From Methylotetracoccus oryzae (GTDB lineage: Bacteria; Pseudomonadota; Gammaproteobacteria; Methylococcales; Methylococcaceae), in assembly GCF_006175985.1 (NCBI RefSeq), contig NZ_SRSH01000011.1, forward strand, positions 114,792 through 178,791: 64,000 bases of DNA, in the 5' to 3' direction. Within the stretch, counting starts at the first letter, position 1; each line of letters begins with the position of its first letter. Position numbers and translations under genes: made by a program. Positions 38,046 to 47,271 of the stretch are shown in pieces. The notes under the pieces are model-generated. The model had not been told where the DNA came from. It saw only the letters and a list, made by a program, of their open reading frames with translations, and did no database searches.

Positions 38046-39314
38046 TCAGCGTCCGGGACTGTTGGGTGGGAGTATCTCGTTGACCGCGCGGTGATGCAGC
38101 CGGTGAGCCGCCGCCTTCACGGCCGCCTGCAAGCCCGGCTCGTTGTAGTAGACGCCGCGCAACTGAATCGTCGCTGCGAGCAGGTTCACGAACGCTGCAC
38201 GGAGCGCCCGATCGGGCGGCGCGCATTCCGACCAGAAGCGATCAAGGCCCTGTTGGAAGGTGAGCCCCTCGATGTCGAAGATCGCGTCACCGAGGGTGAT
38301 CACCGGGCAGCCGAGATAGATTGCGCGCAGCCCCGACGTGCTGTTGATGGTAACCATACCGACGGCGGTCTTAATTATCCGATCGAGATTCCCGCCGTCG
38401 ATATAGGCGACGCGCTGCGCGATGCCGAGACGGCGCGCGATCCTACGGACCAGACCGCCCCAGCTGCGCATGCCAGGATCCAGCGGGTGCACCTTGACCA
38501 GCAGGCGACTGTCGCGCGGAGCATGCGCCGCGAATGAGGTCAGCACCTTGTCGATGGCCTCGTCCTGATCCTTGAAGGGCGAGTAGGCCCGCAACTGGAA
38601 GTCATAGGCCATCTGCAGCGGAAATACGAACACCGGCTTGTTCCCGGCGGTCAGTTTCTGCAAGGCGCGTTCCGCCCGCCGCTGGTTCCATGGCGCGAGC
38701 AGCAGTCGCAAGCCGGTTCCCAGGTAGATCAGGACCGGATTGGCCATCTTGTGGCTGCGGTAATGCGGGTAAAGCCACCATAGGAAGTAGTTGGCGAGAT
38801 GGTAGCCAATGTCCCAAAACGCCATGGTCCAGAAACTGTCCTGATAGCGCCGGGAGCAGTCCGCCTCGGCCAGGCCCTCGGCCAGGCGGCGGATTACCTG
38901 GGGATCGCGCGGAACATGCGAACACGCCGACATGCCGTCCCGTTCGAACGTGATCCAGTCGGGCCGGAGATAGCCGAAATCGGTCACCGTGACGGCGATG
39001 CCGCGCTCGCTCGCCAGCGCAATCGCCTGTTTGTGATAGTCGCGTTGTTCGCCGAGCAACACGAGATCCGTGATGCGGTGGCGATCCATGAAGCCGGCGA
39101 TGAACGCCTCCCACTCCGCGAGTCGTCCCCGGTAGCTGACACCCCCGGCGCGCCGCCACAGCATCCAGTCGCCGATGCTCAGGTGGACCGAGTGCACGGC
39201 GTGACCACGCTGAGCCAACGCGTCGCCAATTCGCGTGAAAAAAGGCGATATCGGCCCCTGCAGGAACAGAAAGGCGCGCGCGCCTTGAGGGGCTTGGGAT
39301 TGGGACGCTGTCAT
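38046..39314 (-). CDS. kpsS: KpsS-like capsular polysaccharide protein (beta-Kdo transferase)
   Basis: KpsS proteins start the poly-Kdo linker on lyso-phosphatidylglycerol in group 2 capsules. The 422-residue product has the N-terminal FLFLQGPISPFFTRIGDAL, the family's VHLSIGDWMLW, then LLVKVHPLDPGMRSW and VTINSTSGLRAIYLGCPVITLGDAIFDIEGLTFQ, the conserved C-terminal motif. Its ATG overlaps the stop of the KpsC-like gene (ATGA), and its 3' end faces the formyltransferase gene across 17 bases. Kdo transfer is known for E. coli KpsS; here the acceptor may be the unusual lipid made by the neighbouring enzymes. Confidence 0.88.
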   Translation of the reverse strand: MTASQSQAPQGARAFLFLQGPISPFFTRIGDALAQRGHAVHSVHLSIGDWMLWRRAGGVSYRGRLAEWEAFIAGFMDRHRITDLVLLGEQRDYHKQAIALASERGIAVTVTDFGYLRPDWITFERDGMSACSHVPRDPQVIRRLAEGLAEADCSRRYQDSFWTMAFWDIGYHLANYFLWWLYPHYRSHKMANPVLIYLGTGLRLLLAPWNQRRAERALQKLTAGNKPVFVFPLQMAYDFQLRAYSPFKDQDEAIDKVLTSFAAHAPRDSRLLVKVHPLDPGMRSWGGLVRRIARRLGIAQRVAYIDGGNLDRIIKTAVGMVTINSTSGLRAIYLGCPVITLGDAIFDIEGLTFQQGLDRFWSECAPPDRALRAAFVNLLAATIQLRGVYYNEPGLQAAVKAAAHRLHHRAVNEILPPNSPGR

Positions 39315-40678
39315 TCATCTCCCCGCTGGGCGGCACTGCGCTCGACACGCGGAATTTCGCCTGCTTTCCCTTTGTACCGGCGCAGCGAGTTCATCAAGCC
39401 GGTGGCTCTCAGCAGAGCACGCCCGGTGTAGAAAAGCCGGGAGCGCCAGCGCAACGGCAGCGGGAGCCGTGCCGCCGCGAGTTGATCCAGAGCCGACTCG
39501 ACCGTCTGCAGGTCCCTGCGTGCCCAATCGAAGTACAGGGGATAGGCGATCAGGCTCCCGGCCACCAGTTCGTCAACGGTCAGCCGCCGAGACCGACGCA
39601 GGAAGTCGCACCGATCCCGCGTCAGTCCCCAGCCCGCGTAAAAGGGCCTACCGTAGGTATGAACGGGCTTGTCGCGCAGCAGGGCTTCGAATCCGGCCAG
39701 AGAGGTCAGCGTGTGGACCTCGTCGACCTGCGCGAAGAGCGAAGCGATGGGGACGTCCGTGACCTCGCGGTCCGCTAACCGCAGCAGATCGTCCGGGTGC
39801 ACGGCCCCGTTCCGATTGCCCCGCGCGACATCGGGGTGAGGCTTGTAAAGGACGTACGCCTCCGGATTGGCGCGGCGCACCGCCGCCAGCAAGGCCAGGT
39901 TGCTCCGGATTTCCCCCCCGCCGCGGACCACGGAGGCGTCCTGGGGAACCTGTCCCGGCACCAGGATGCGCTTACGGTCGGACGGCAATGGGCCAAGGGC
40001 GGGCGCGACCCCTCCTTGCTGGTACTTGGTGACACGGTCCAAAACGATGCGCTGACGCAACCTGGCCGCGCGTTGCAGCATCGACGCATCGAAGTCATTG
40101 GATTCAAGGAGCCGCTCGAGGTCGCTGTCCGACGCGGGATCGAAGTAGATTCCACCTTGATCGAGGACCATCGAGTAGGGCCAGCTGAAATCCGAACCCA
40201 GACCGACAGAACGGATGAATCCATCCTCCATCCTGAGCAGTGGAATGCCTTCCTCGGAGCATTGCAGGGCGAGCCCGGGCGGCTCCTCGCTGGCCCAGAC
40301 GACGATACCGGCCTCCCTTCTCCTGGCACGCGGCACCGGGTCTTCGCCACGCCCCGTGAATTGCGCGCGGCTATCGAACGTGGCCAGCAACGAGCGGGCG
40401 ATCGCTCTGCGCCAGAGCGTGAACCCATAACAGACGCTGATTGGGCGGATCGAAGCACGTAGATCGCTGCGCTCCGCTGTGAGAGCGGCGCTGGGACTCA
40501 AAATCCGAAACGGCGACGCGAACCAACGCACGGGGCGTCGGCGGAGACCCCCTCTCGTGATCCGCGAACTTGAGCGCCGGTGCGGGCGAGTGACGGGAAA
40601 GGAGCGGATTCCTGGATGAACACGAATTCCATCGGTCGGAATTTTACCAGGATACGACCCATTTTGGGGCGTAAACAA
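39311..40678 (-). CDS. KpsC-like capsular polysaccharide protein, single module
   Basis: E. coli KpsC is a two-module beta-Kdo transferase of about 675 residues that extends the poly-Kdo linker. This frame has at most 455 codons and one module: SVCYGFTLWRRAIARSLLATFD near residue 80, MEDGFIRSVGLGSDFSWPYSMVLDQGGIYFD near 150, YKPHPDVARG near 285, and VHTLTSLAGFEALLRDKPVHTYGRPFYAGWGLT near 335. The first 75 codons look non-coding and no ATG fits the family start; a TTG at 40501 is a candidate, so the start is uncertain. It overlaps kpsS by 4 bases. The missing second module suggests a shorter linker. Confidence 0.85.
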   Translation of the reverse strand: MFTPQNGSYPGKIPTDGIRVHPGIRSFPVTRPHRRSSSRITRGGLRRRPVRWFASPFRILSPSAALTAERSDLRASIRPISVCYGFTLWRRAIARSLLATFDSRAQFTGRGEDPVPRARRREAGIVVWASEEPPGLALQCSEEGIPLLRMEDGFIRSVGLGSDFSWPYSMVLDQGGIYFDPASDSDLERLLESNDFDASMLQRAARLRQRIVLDRVTKYQQGGVAPALGPLPSDRKRILVPGQVPQDASVVRGGGEIRSNLALLAAVRRANPEAYVLYKPHPDVARGNRNGAVHPDDLLRLADREVTDVPIASLFAQVDEVHTLTSLAGFEALLRDKPVHTYGRPFYAGWGLTRDRCDFLRRSRRLTVDELVAGSLIAYPLYFDWARRDLQTVESALDQLAAARLPLPLRWRSRLFYTGRALLRATGLMNSLRRYKGKAGEIPRVERSAAQRGDE

Positions 40679-40954
40679 ACCCGATCAGCCGGGCGGTCGC
40701 GTGCAGATCTCGATCCCCACAGCGCCGCGACAGCGGTGAGCCATGGCCCGGGCTGCCAACGGACCATACCCGCGACACTCGGCTTCGAAGTGCAATCCAG
40801 ACTTCCCTACCCCCGCGTCCACGCCGGGGACCCCGCCTGAGACAGGGCTCCCGCAGGCTCTGCCCGCCCGGCATGGCCGGCATCGAACATGCGGGTTGAG
40901 TCTAATGCCATTACCCCTGCGCTGGCGGCAGGGCGTTACCATTCCTGCAACCGG

Positions 40955-43483
40955 CTACTGCAGCACGCGAAAATTGACCTCGTCGGGCGTCACCAGCGGT
41001 ACCTTGGTCGCCTTCGTCCGCCAGATCGTTTCCGCGTACTCCGCAATCGTCCGGTCCGAGGAGAACTTCCCGGTGCGGGCCGCGTTCATGATGGACATGT
41101 GAACCCAGTGGTCGCGATCCCGGTAGGCCTGATTCACCTGCATCTGGCAATCCGCGTAGGAGGCGAAATCCGCGAGTACCATAAAGGGATCGTGGTATAG
41201 CAGACCGTCGATCAGCGGCCGGAACAGGTCCGTGTCTCCCCGCGAGAAAAAGCCATTCCGTATCAGATCCAGAACCTCGCGCAACTCCGGTTGGGTGTGA
41301 TAGCACTCAACCGGCTTGTAGCCCGAGCTCTTCAGCCGAGCAACCTCCGGGGTGGTCAATCCGAACAGGAAAAAGTTCTCCGAGCCAACCTCCTCGCGGA
41401 TCTCGATATTGGCCCCGTCCAGCGTACCGATCGTCAGGGCGCCATTCATCGAGAATTTCATATTGCCGGTGCCGGACGCCTCCTTGCCGGCGGTTGAGAT
41501 TTGCTCGGACAAATCCGCGGCAGGATAGATGGACTGCGCCGTCGTGACATTGAAGTTCGGCACGAACACGACTTTCAAGAGGTTGCGGATCGCTGGATCG
41601 CGATTGACGACTTCGCCGACCGCGGTGATCAGCCGGATGATGAGTTTGGCAATGAAATAACCGGGCGCCGCCTTGCCGCCGAAGATGAAGGTACGCGGCT
41701 CCATCTCCAAGTTCGGATTGCTTTTGAGCCGGTGATAAAGCGCGATCACATGCAGGATGTTCAGATGCTGCCGCTTGTACTCGTGTATCCGTTTGACCTG
41801 AACGTCGAACAACGAATCGGGGTCGATCGAAATACCCGTCTGGGACAACACGTGCCGTGCCAAAATGACCTTGTTCGCCCTTTTGATCTCGGTCCAGGTC
41901 TGCCGGAAGGCGGCATCCTCCGCATAGGGTTCAAGCGCGCGCAACCGATCGAGATCGGTGATCCACTCGGGCCCGATCGTCCCGTTCAACAGCCGGGTGA
42001 GTTTGGGATTGCTCAGCGCGATCCAGCGCCGCGGCGTCACGCCGTTGGTCTTGTTACTGAATTTCTCCGGCCACAGTTCGAAGAAGTCCTTCAGGACATC
42101 CTGTTTCAACAGTTCGGAATGCAATTCGGCCACGCCATTGATCGCGTAGCTGCCGGCGCAGGCGAGATGGGCCATCCGCACGTAGCGTTCACCGGCTTCG
42201 TCGATCAGCGACATCCGCGCCACGCGCTGGTCGTCGCCGAGGAAACGCATCCGCACCTCGTCCAGGAAGCGCGCGTTGATCTCGTAAATGATCTCCAGAT
42301 GCCGCGGCAGCTCAGCCCCGAACATGCCGAGAGGCCACCGCTCCAGGGCTTCGGGGAGCAGGGTGTGATTGGTGTACGCAAAGGTCTGCCGGGTGATCGA
42401 CCAGGCCGTGTCCCAGTCCATTCCGTGCTCATCCAGGAACAAACGCATCAATTCGGCGACGGCGATGCAAGGGTGGGTATCGTTGAGCTGGATCGTGAAT
42501 TTTTCGTGAAAGCGCTCGAGCGGGATCTTCTGAACCCGCAGGATCCGGATCATGTCCTGTAGCGAACAGGAGACGAAAAAGAACTGCTGCTCCAGCCGCA
42601 GCGTCTTGCCCTGAATCTGCTCGTCATTCGGATAAAGCACCTTGGTCAGATTTTCCGAAGCGATCTTCTGATTGACAGCACCGTAATAGTCACCGCGGTT
42701 GAACACTTCGAAATCGAAAGATTCAGGCGCCTCCGCGCGCCACAGCCGCAGCGTGTTGGCGGTGTTGTTGCGGTAGCCCAGGATCGGGGTGTCATAGGGT
42801 ATCCCCAGCACCACCTTCGCCGGCACCCAGCGTACGCGGCTGCGTCCGCGCTCGTCGATGAAGGTTTCCGTGTAGCCGCCCAGCTTGACCTCGACCGCCC
42901 ATTCGGCCCGAATGATCTCCCAGGGATTGCCGTAACGCAGCCATTTGTCGGTCTTTTCGACCTGCCAGCCATCGACGATCTGCTGATCGAAGATGCCGAA
43001 CTCGTAGCGGATGCCATAGCCGAGCGACGGAATTTCCAGCGTCGCCATCGAGTCCAGGAAACAGGCCGCCAGACGCCCCAGGCCGCCATTCCCGAGACCC
43101 GGCTCTTCCTCTTCCGCCAACAGGTCGTCGAGTTTCAGACCGAGTTCCTGCATGGCTTCATCGACGACCTCGTACAAGCCGAGATTGATCAGGTTATTGC
43201 CGAGATGCGGACCCATCAGGAATTCGGCCGACAAATAGGCGACGGTCCGAGAACCCTCGGTCGTGTACGCTGCGGCCGTGCTGACCCAGCGGTGCAGCAT
43301 GCGATCTCGCACGGTGTGCGCCAAAGCCATGTAGTAGTCGTTGCGGGTGGCGAGCGCGGGAAACTTCCCCTGGATGTAAAGCAGGTGATCCCAGAATGCC
43401 TTCTTGATCGACTCCGGTGTGGAGCCGGTCCGATCCGTGCTGATGTCGACTTCCTGTGATGCGAGTAAGGACGTTTTGCCCAT
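40955..43483 (-). CDS. glgP: Glycogen/starch phosphorylase
   Basis: GlgP releases glucose-1-phosphate from glycogen using inorganic phosphate and PLP. The 842-residue protein is of normal length. EEEEPGLGNGGLGRLAACFLDS lies near residue 125, NDTHPCIAVAELMRLF near 345, and the PLP-lysine region EASGTGNMKFSMNGALTIGTLDGANIEI near 660. No other glycogen genes are adjacent. Many gammaproteobacterial methanotrophs store glycogen, which fits the Hps-Phi gene downstream. Confidence 0.95.
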   Translation of the reverse strand: MGKTSLLASQEVDISTDRTGSTPESIKKAFWDHLLYIQGKFPALATRNDYYMALAHTVRDRMLHRWVSTAAAYTTEGSRTVAYLSAEFLMGPHLGNNLINLGLYEVVDEAMQELGLKLDDLLAEEEEPGLGNGGLGRLAACFLDSMATLEIPSLGYGIRYEFGIFDQQIVDGWQVEKTDKWLRYGNPWEIIRAEWAVEVKLGGYTETFIDERGRSRVRWVPAKVVLGIPYDTPILGYRNNTANTLRLWRAEAPESFDFEVFNRGDYYGAVNQKIASENLTKVLYPNDEQIQGKTLRLEQQFFFVSCSLQDMIRILRVQKIPLERFHEKFTIQLNDTHPCIAVAELMRLFLDEHGMDWDTAWSITRQTFAYTNHTLLPEALERWPLGMFGAELPRHLEIIYEINARFLDEVRMRFLGDDQRVARMSLIDEAGERYVRMAHLACAGSYAINGVAELHSELLKQDVLKDFFELWPEKFSNKTNGVTPRRWIALSNPKLTRLLNGTIGPEWITDLDRLRALEPYAEDAAFRQTWTEIKRANKVILARHVLSQTGISIDPDSLFDVQVKRIHEYKRQHLNILHVIALYHRLKSNPNLEMEPRTFIFGGKAAPGYFIAKLIIRLITAVGEVVNRDPAIRNLLKVVFVPNFNVTTAQSIYPAADLSEQISTAGKEASGTGNMKFSMNGALTIGTLDGANIEIREEVGSENFFLFGLTTPEVARLKSSGYKPVECYHTQPELREVLDLIRNGFFSRGDTDLFRPLIDGLLYHDPFMVLADFASYADCQMQVNQAYRDRDHWVHMSIMNAARTGKFSSDRTIAEYAETIWRTKATKVPLVTPDEVNFRVLQ

Positions 43484-43847
43484 GGAGTGTCGTGTTGGTA
43501 GCTATGGGAGAGGTTTCTATGGGCGCTAGCAACTTCCGTACACACGCCCCGGGTGGGCTGCCGCCGTCTCGCCGGATGCGACGAGGCGCCGTGCCTGTTG
43601 GTAACTTGCCAGCGGAAAGTGTCGATGCGCCGCGCAAGGCGACGCACCAATTTAGATCCTTGCAACCGGGACGAGAGTCCCAAACTGGAGCGCGGGAGAA
43701 GCCCGCTGCAATCGGGCATCAATGGTCGCAACAAGCCATCTGGCGACGACGGCCCCTAGGCTGACGGTGGATCCTGGAGATCCGACGGCGGCATCCGGAT
43801 CGTGGATTGTTGCGAGGGTACCGCCGGATCCGAATCAGTTCGCCGGA
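43484..43847. other. 364-base intergenic region with no recognised gene
   Basis: This separates the glgP start from the 3' end of the DUF937 gene on the same strand, so it should hold the glgP promoter. Open frames here have no family similarity or ribosome-binding sites. No strong hairpin with a T-run was seen. Confidence 0.4.
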
Positions 43848-44441
43848 TCAACTGACCTCGACGGCCGGCTCTTCGGCCTCACCGCCGATGGCAGCCGCGG
43901 CGGCCGTCGCCGCTGCTGTCAGGAGTCCGCCTACGCCTTTTGGCAGCATGCTGGTGATGCTGCCTTTCTGTTTGGCGAACAGGCCGACGAGCCAGCTGAG
44001 GCTCAGACCCTTGCGGGTGATTAGGCGCTTCAGGGCACCCAGCGCCACCGGGGCAAGGAAACCAAGCAGCGTCTTCACCTTGCCGGAGCCGAGACCCGCC
44101 GCACCGGCGACGCCGGCGATGACGGTGGTCAGCAGGTTTTCGCCAAACAGCGAGGTCAACAAACCGCCGCCTGTTTCCGACACCTTCTCCGCTTCATCAC
44201 CCTTGAAGACAGAGCCCAGCTTGTCCAGGAGACCGTCGTCCACCTGATCGAGAATCGTGCCAAAAAGCGACGAGCCCTCCGGCTCGGCGACTTTCTCGGC
44301 AAGGCCCGCCAGAATCGTCGGGACGAGCCCACTGGTGACTTCATGTGTCTTCTCGGGGCTTTCGCCAATCCAGGACCCCAACTGCTCCAGCACGGGTCCT
44401 TTCAGATTTTCCATCACGGCATCGATCAAATTGATGGCCAT
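43848..44441 (-). CDS. DUF937 (YidB-like) protein
   Basis: The 197-residue product begins MAINLIDAVMENLKGPVLEQL and contains an alternating glycine- and leucine-rich region (for example GLVPTILAGLAEKV and GLLTSLFGENLLTTVIAGVAGAAG) typical of DUF937 proteins. The C-terminal 40 residues are alanine-rich with an acidic tail. No signal peptide is obvious. The function of the family is unknown. It appears to be monocistronic. Confidence 0.75.
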   Translation of the reverse strand: MAINLIDAVMENLKGPVLEQLGSWIGESPEKTHEVTSGLVPTILAGLAEKVAEPEGSSLFGTILDQVDDGLLDKLGSVFKGDEAEKVSETGGGLLTSLFGENLLTTVIAGVAGAAGLGSGKVKTLLGFLAPVALGALKRLITRKGLSLSWLVGLFAKQKGSITSMLPKGVGGLLTAAATAAAAAIGGEAEEPAVEVS

Positions 44442-44613
44442 CGGTGTTCCTCGCTCCTGTATTTTTCGACCTTATGTTTGCTCGCTGATCGCCGCGCACA
44501 GAGCGTTGCCACTGCAACGGCCCTGCCGAGGGGCGCGGCTAGTAAAGAGGGCTTTGTCATCCCTGTCAACGTGCGGAGGGACAGCCGAACGGCCTCCGGC
44601 CGTGGACGTCGGA

Positions 44614-45384
44614 TCACGACTCGGTGAGTTCCCGCACCAGGGCGGTGAGCTCGGCGAAACCGTCGAGCACCCAGTCGGGGCGAAAGGGCCCGGAATCCGC
44701 CTCGTGCCGCTGGCTGACGCCGGTCAGCAGCAAAACCGTGCGCATGCCCGCCGCGGCGCCCGCCGGGATATCCGTCATGACGTTGTCCCCGACCGCCAAC
44801 ACGTCTTCCGCCGCGAGCCCCATGCGCGCCAACGCCATTTCCATGATCAGCTTCTCGGGCTTTCCGATCACCAACGGCTTGACCCCCGAGGCGGCTTCGA
44901 CGGCCGCGACAATCGAACCGGTGCCCGGATTGAGACCCGTCGCTACCTTGAGCACCTTGTCCGGGTTGGTCGCGATGAAGGTCGCCCCGCCGGCGATCAG
45001 GTTGCAGGCCGTCGTCAGTTTCTCGTAACTGAACTGCCGGTCCAGGCTGACGATCACATAGTCCGGGTCGCGGTCGGTGATGTCGATTCCCGCCTTGGAG
45101 AGTTCCGAGGTCAGCCCTTCCTCTCCGATCACGTAGGCGCTACCGCTTTTCAGGTACTGCACTGCGGCCTGGGACGAGGTCAGCACATGCTCGACCTCAC
45201 AAGGGATCCCGTACTCCTGCAGATGCCCGGCCACGTCCTCGGGCTTCCGGTTCGACCGATTGGTGACGAACAGGCACTGAATGCCTTTTTCGGCAAGAAA
45301 TGCCACGAAGTCTGACGCACCGGGGACTTGTTGCGAACCGAGGTATACGGTTCCATCGAGATCGAGAATGACGCCGGTCAACAC
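44614..45384 (-). CDS. NagD-like HAD-superfamily phosphatase
   Basis: The product is a IIA-type HAD hydrolase of 256 residues when the GTG at 45384 is used; AAGGGGA lies about ten bases upstream of it. The catalytic motif ILDLDGTVYLG is close to the N-terminus, FVTNRSNR follows as motif II, K in IGKPEKLI is motif III, and AVGDNVMTDIPAGAAAGM is motif IV. Relatives dephosphorylate nucleotides or sugar phosphates such as p-nitrophenyl phosphate and UMP. It is divergent from the Hps-Phi gene, and detoxifying side products of sugar-phosphate metabolism is a possibility. Confidence 0.88.
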   Translation of the reverse strand: MLTGVILDLDGTVYLGSQQVPGASDFVAFLAEKGIQCLFVTNRSNRKPEDVAGHLQEYGIPCEVEHVLTSSQAAVQYLKSGSAYVIGEEGLTSELSKAGIDITDRDPDYVIVSLDRQFSYEKLTTACNLIAGGATFIATNPDKVLKVATGLNPGTGSIVAAVEAASGVKPLVIGKPEKLIMEMALARMGLAAEDVLAVGDNVMTDIPAGAAAGMRTVLLLTGVSQRHEADSGPFRPDWVLDGFAELTALVRELTES

Positions 45385-45644
45385 GCTGGTTTTCCCCTTT
45401 TCTGAATGAAATTGCAGGTATGTCCGAGTGTATCTTCCCCAACTTCGAGCCGGCGTCAACCGGAAGCCTCCGGCAACTCTGTCCCCCTCCTCACTTTGGG
45501 AGATTACTCTGCTAGCATATGGCCCGGCGTCGACCGGCCCCCGGTTGCTCTGCGCATATCAGACCGTCGCCCGCCCCAGTGACCTCAGCGGGTCGTACTT
45601 CACGAGACCGTCGGGAACGAACATGAATCCATTGGAGCACCATC

Positions 45645-46814
45645 ATGGCTAGACCTCTAATTCAGTTGGCATTGGACACGCTCGACATCGCTCAGACGAT
45701 GAAGCTGGCGGCCTTGACGGCCCCCTATGTCGACATTTTTGAAATCGGCACGCCCAGCATCAAGCACAACGGCATCGCCATCGTCGCCGAGATGAAGAAG
45801 CGCTTCCCGGACAAGCTGGTTCTGGTCGATCTGAAGACCATGGATGCCGGTGAATACGAAGCCGCCCCGTTCTACGCCGCCGGCGCCGACATTTGCACCG
45901 TGCTGGGCGTTTCGGGTTCCCCGACCATCGCCGGTGTCGTCAAGGCCGCCAATGCCCACAATGCCGAGGTTCAGGTTGACCTGATCAACGTGCCGGACAA
46001 ACTCGCGTGCGCGCGCGAAGCGGCACGTCTCGGCGCGCAGATCGTCGGCGTCCACACGGGCCTCGACGCTCAGGCAGCCGGTCAGACGCCCTTCGCCGAT
46101 TTGCAGGCGGTCGCCAAGTTGGGTCTGCCGGTGCGTATTTCGGTCGCGGGCGGCATCAATCAGTCCACGGCGACCAGGGTCGCCAAGGCCGGCGCGAACA
46201 TCGTCGTCGTCGGCGCCGCGATCTACGGCGCGAAGTCACCGGGAGACGCCGCGCGCGAGATCCGCGAACTGCTCGATGCCAACCACCACAAGTTCATCAT
46301 GGGCAAGATCGGCAGTGTTCTGGCTGCCACGGATCGTACCTACGACGCCAAGTTGACGAACCTGCTGGACCGCAGCAAGCGTATTTTCGTGGCGGGTGCT
46401 GGCCGCTCCGGACTGATCGCGAAGTTCTTCGGCATGCGTCTGATGCATGGCGGATATGAATGCTACGTCGTGGGCGAGATCGTCACACCCAGCATTCGGG
46501 CCGGGGATTTGCTGATCGTGATTTCGGGGTCGGGCGAGACCGAAACCATGCTGGCCTTCGTCAAGAAGGCCAAGGAACAGGGCGCGACCATCGCCCTGAT
46601 CAGCACCAAAAAGAGCTCCACGATGGGCGACATGGCCAACGTGGTGTTCCAGATCGGCACGCCGGAGCAGTACAGCCGCATCGTCGGCATGCCGATGGGC
46701 ACGACCTTCGAGCTTTCGACGCTCCTGTTCCTCGAGGCGACGATCTCGCATGTGATCCATGCCAAGAAGATTCCCGAGGAGCAGATGCGCACCCGGCACG
46801 CCAACCTCGAATAA
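45645..46814 (+). CDS. Fused 3-hexulose-6-phosphate synthase / 6-phospho-3-hexuloisomerase
   Basis: This fusion catalyses both steps that fix formaldehyde in the ribulose monophosphate cycle: condensation with ribulose-5-phosphate to hexulose-6-phosphate, then isomerisation to fructose-6-phosphate. Residues 1-210 are the orotidine-decarboxylase-like Hps (MARPLIQLALDTLDIAQ, FEIGTPSIKHNG, LVDLKTMDAGEYEA, VRISVAGGINQST). Residues 215-389 are the SIS-type Phi (FVAGAGRSGLIAKFFGMRLMHGG, VISGSGETETMLAF, MPMGTTFELSTLLFLEA). The ATG has GGAG eight bases upstream. Fusion removes the need to release the labile intermediate. Similar fusions are known in methanotrophs and methylotrophs, so the organism probably uses C1 compounds. 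Confidence 0.96.
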   Translation: MARPLIQLALDTLDIAQTMKLAALTAPYVDIFEIGTPSIKHNGIAIVAEMKKRFPDKLVLVDLKTMDAGEYEAAPFYAAGADICTVLGVSGSPTIAGVVKAANAHNAEVQVDLINVPDKLACAREAARLGAQIVGVHTGLDAQAAGQTPFADLQAVAKLGLPVRISVAGGINQSTATRVAKAGANIVVVGAAIYGAKSPGDAAREIRELLDANHHKFIMGKIGSVLAATDRTYDAKLTNLLDRSKRIFVAGAGRSGLIAKFFGMRLMHGGYECYVVGEIVTPSIRAGDLLIVISGSGETETMLAFVKKAKEQGATIALISTKKSSTMGDMANVVFQIGTPEQYSRIVGMPMGTTFELSTLLFLEATISHVIHAKKIPEEQMRTRHANLE

Positions 46815-46841
46815 GGCGACCCGCCTGCCGCTGACATCAGG

Positions 46842-46882
46842 GGACCACCGGGCGCCGTGGGCGCCCCGGTGGTCCGCCTTTA
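46842..46882 (+). terminator. Terminator hairpin after the Hps-Phi gene
   Basis: A 15-base arm at 46842-46856 pairs with 46860-46875 with a single bulge, one of the most stable hairpins in the window. It is followed by GCCTTTAAAT, a short T-run. It lies 28 bases after the stop codon, which supports a monocistronic Hps-Phi transcript. Confidence 0.7.
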
Positions 46883-47271
46883 AATCTCACACAGCGACAA
46901 TCACCCGATTAACACCGCGCCAGAGCTTGGTCCCGTGAGTGCACTGAAGCCTCCGGGAAAGCTCACTGGTCGAGCCGGATCCGGTCGTCCAGCCAGTGGC
47001 CCCAAATCGGCTTGTATTCGCAATCGGTCGGCTTGAAATCTCACGAGAGGATCGACCGGGCGCGCCGAAGGCCGCCGTTCATCGGTTGCACCAGACCGAG
47101 GTGATCGTATGACGTTATTGCGGTAACCTGCTGAAGCTGGTCGCTGGTGGTTTCCCGTTGGCGCCGCGGTTACCGCCCGCAGCGACTGGGGCCGCGCGGC
47201 GCGCTGAAGAAACAGAGGCAGGGGGAGGCTGGAAACGAAATGGCTAGGCAGTCACCGCGGGCTTAAGCCGC
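46883..47271. other. Intergenic region, possibly containing gene remnants
   Basis: About 390 bases between the Hps-Phi terminator and the next gene hold no intact frame. On the minus strand around 46970-47110, short blocks such as YKPIWGHWLDDRIRLDQ read like protein but are interrupted by stops, so a decayed gene fragment is possible. I could not identify its source. Confidence 0.3.

Noticed and set aside
41501..42562. A 353-codon open frame antisense to glgP
   Set aside because: Its location inside a complete phosphorylase gene and lack of domain features mark it as a shadow.
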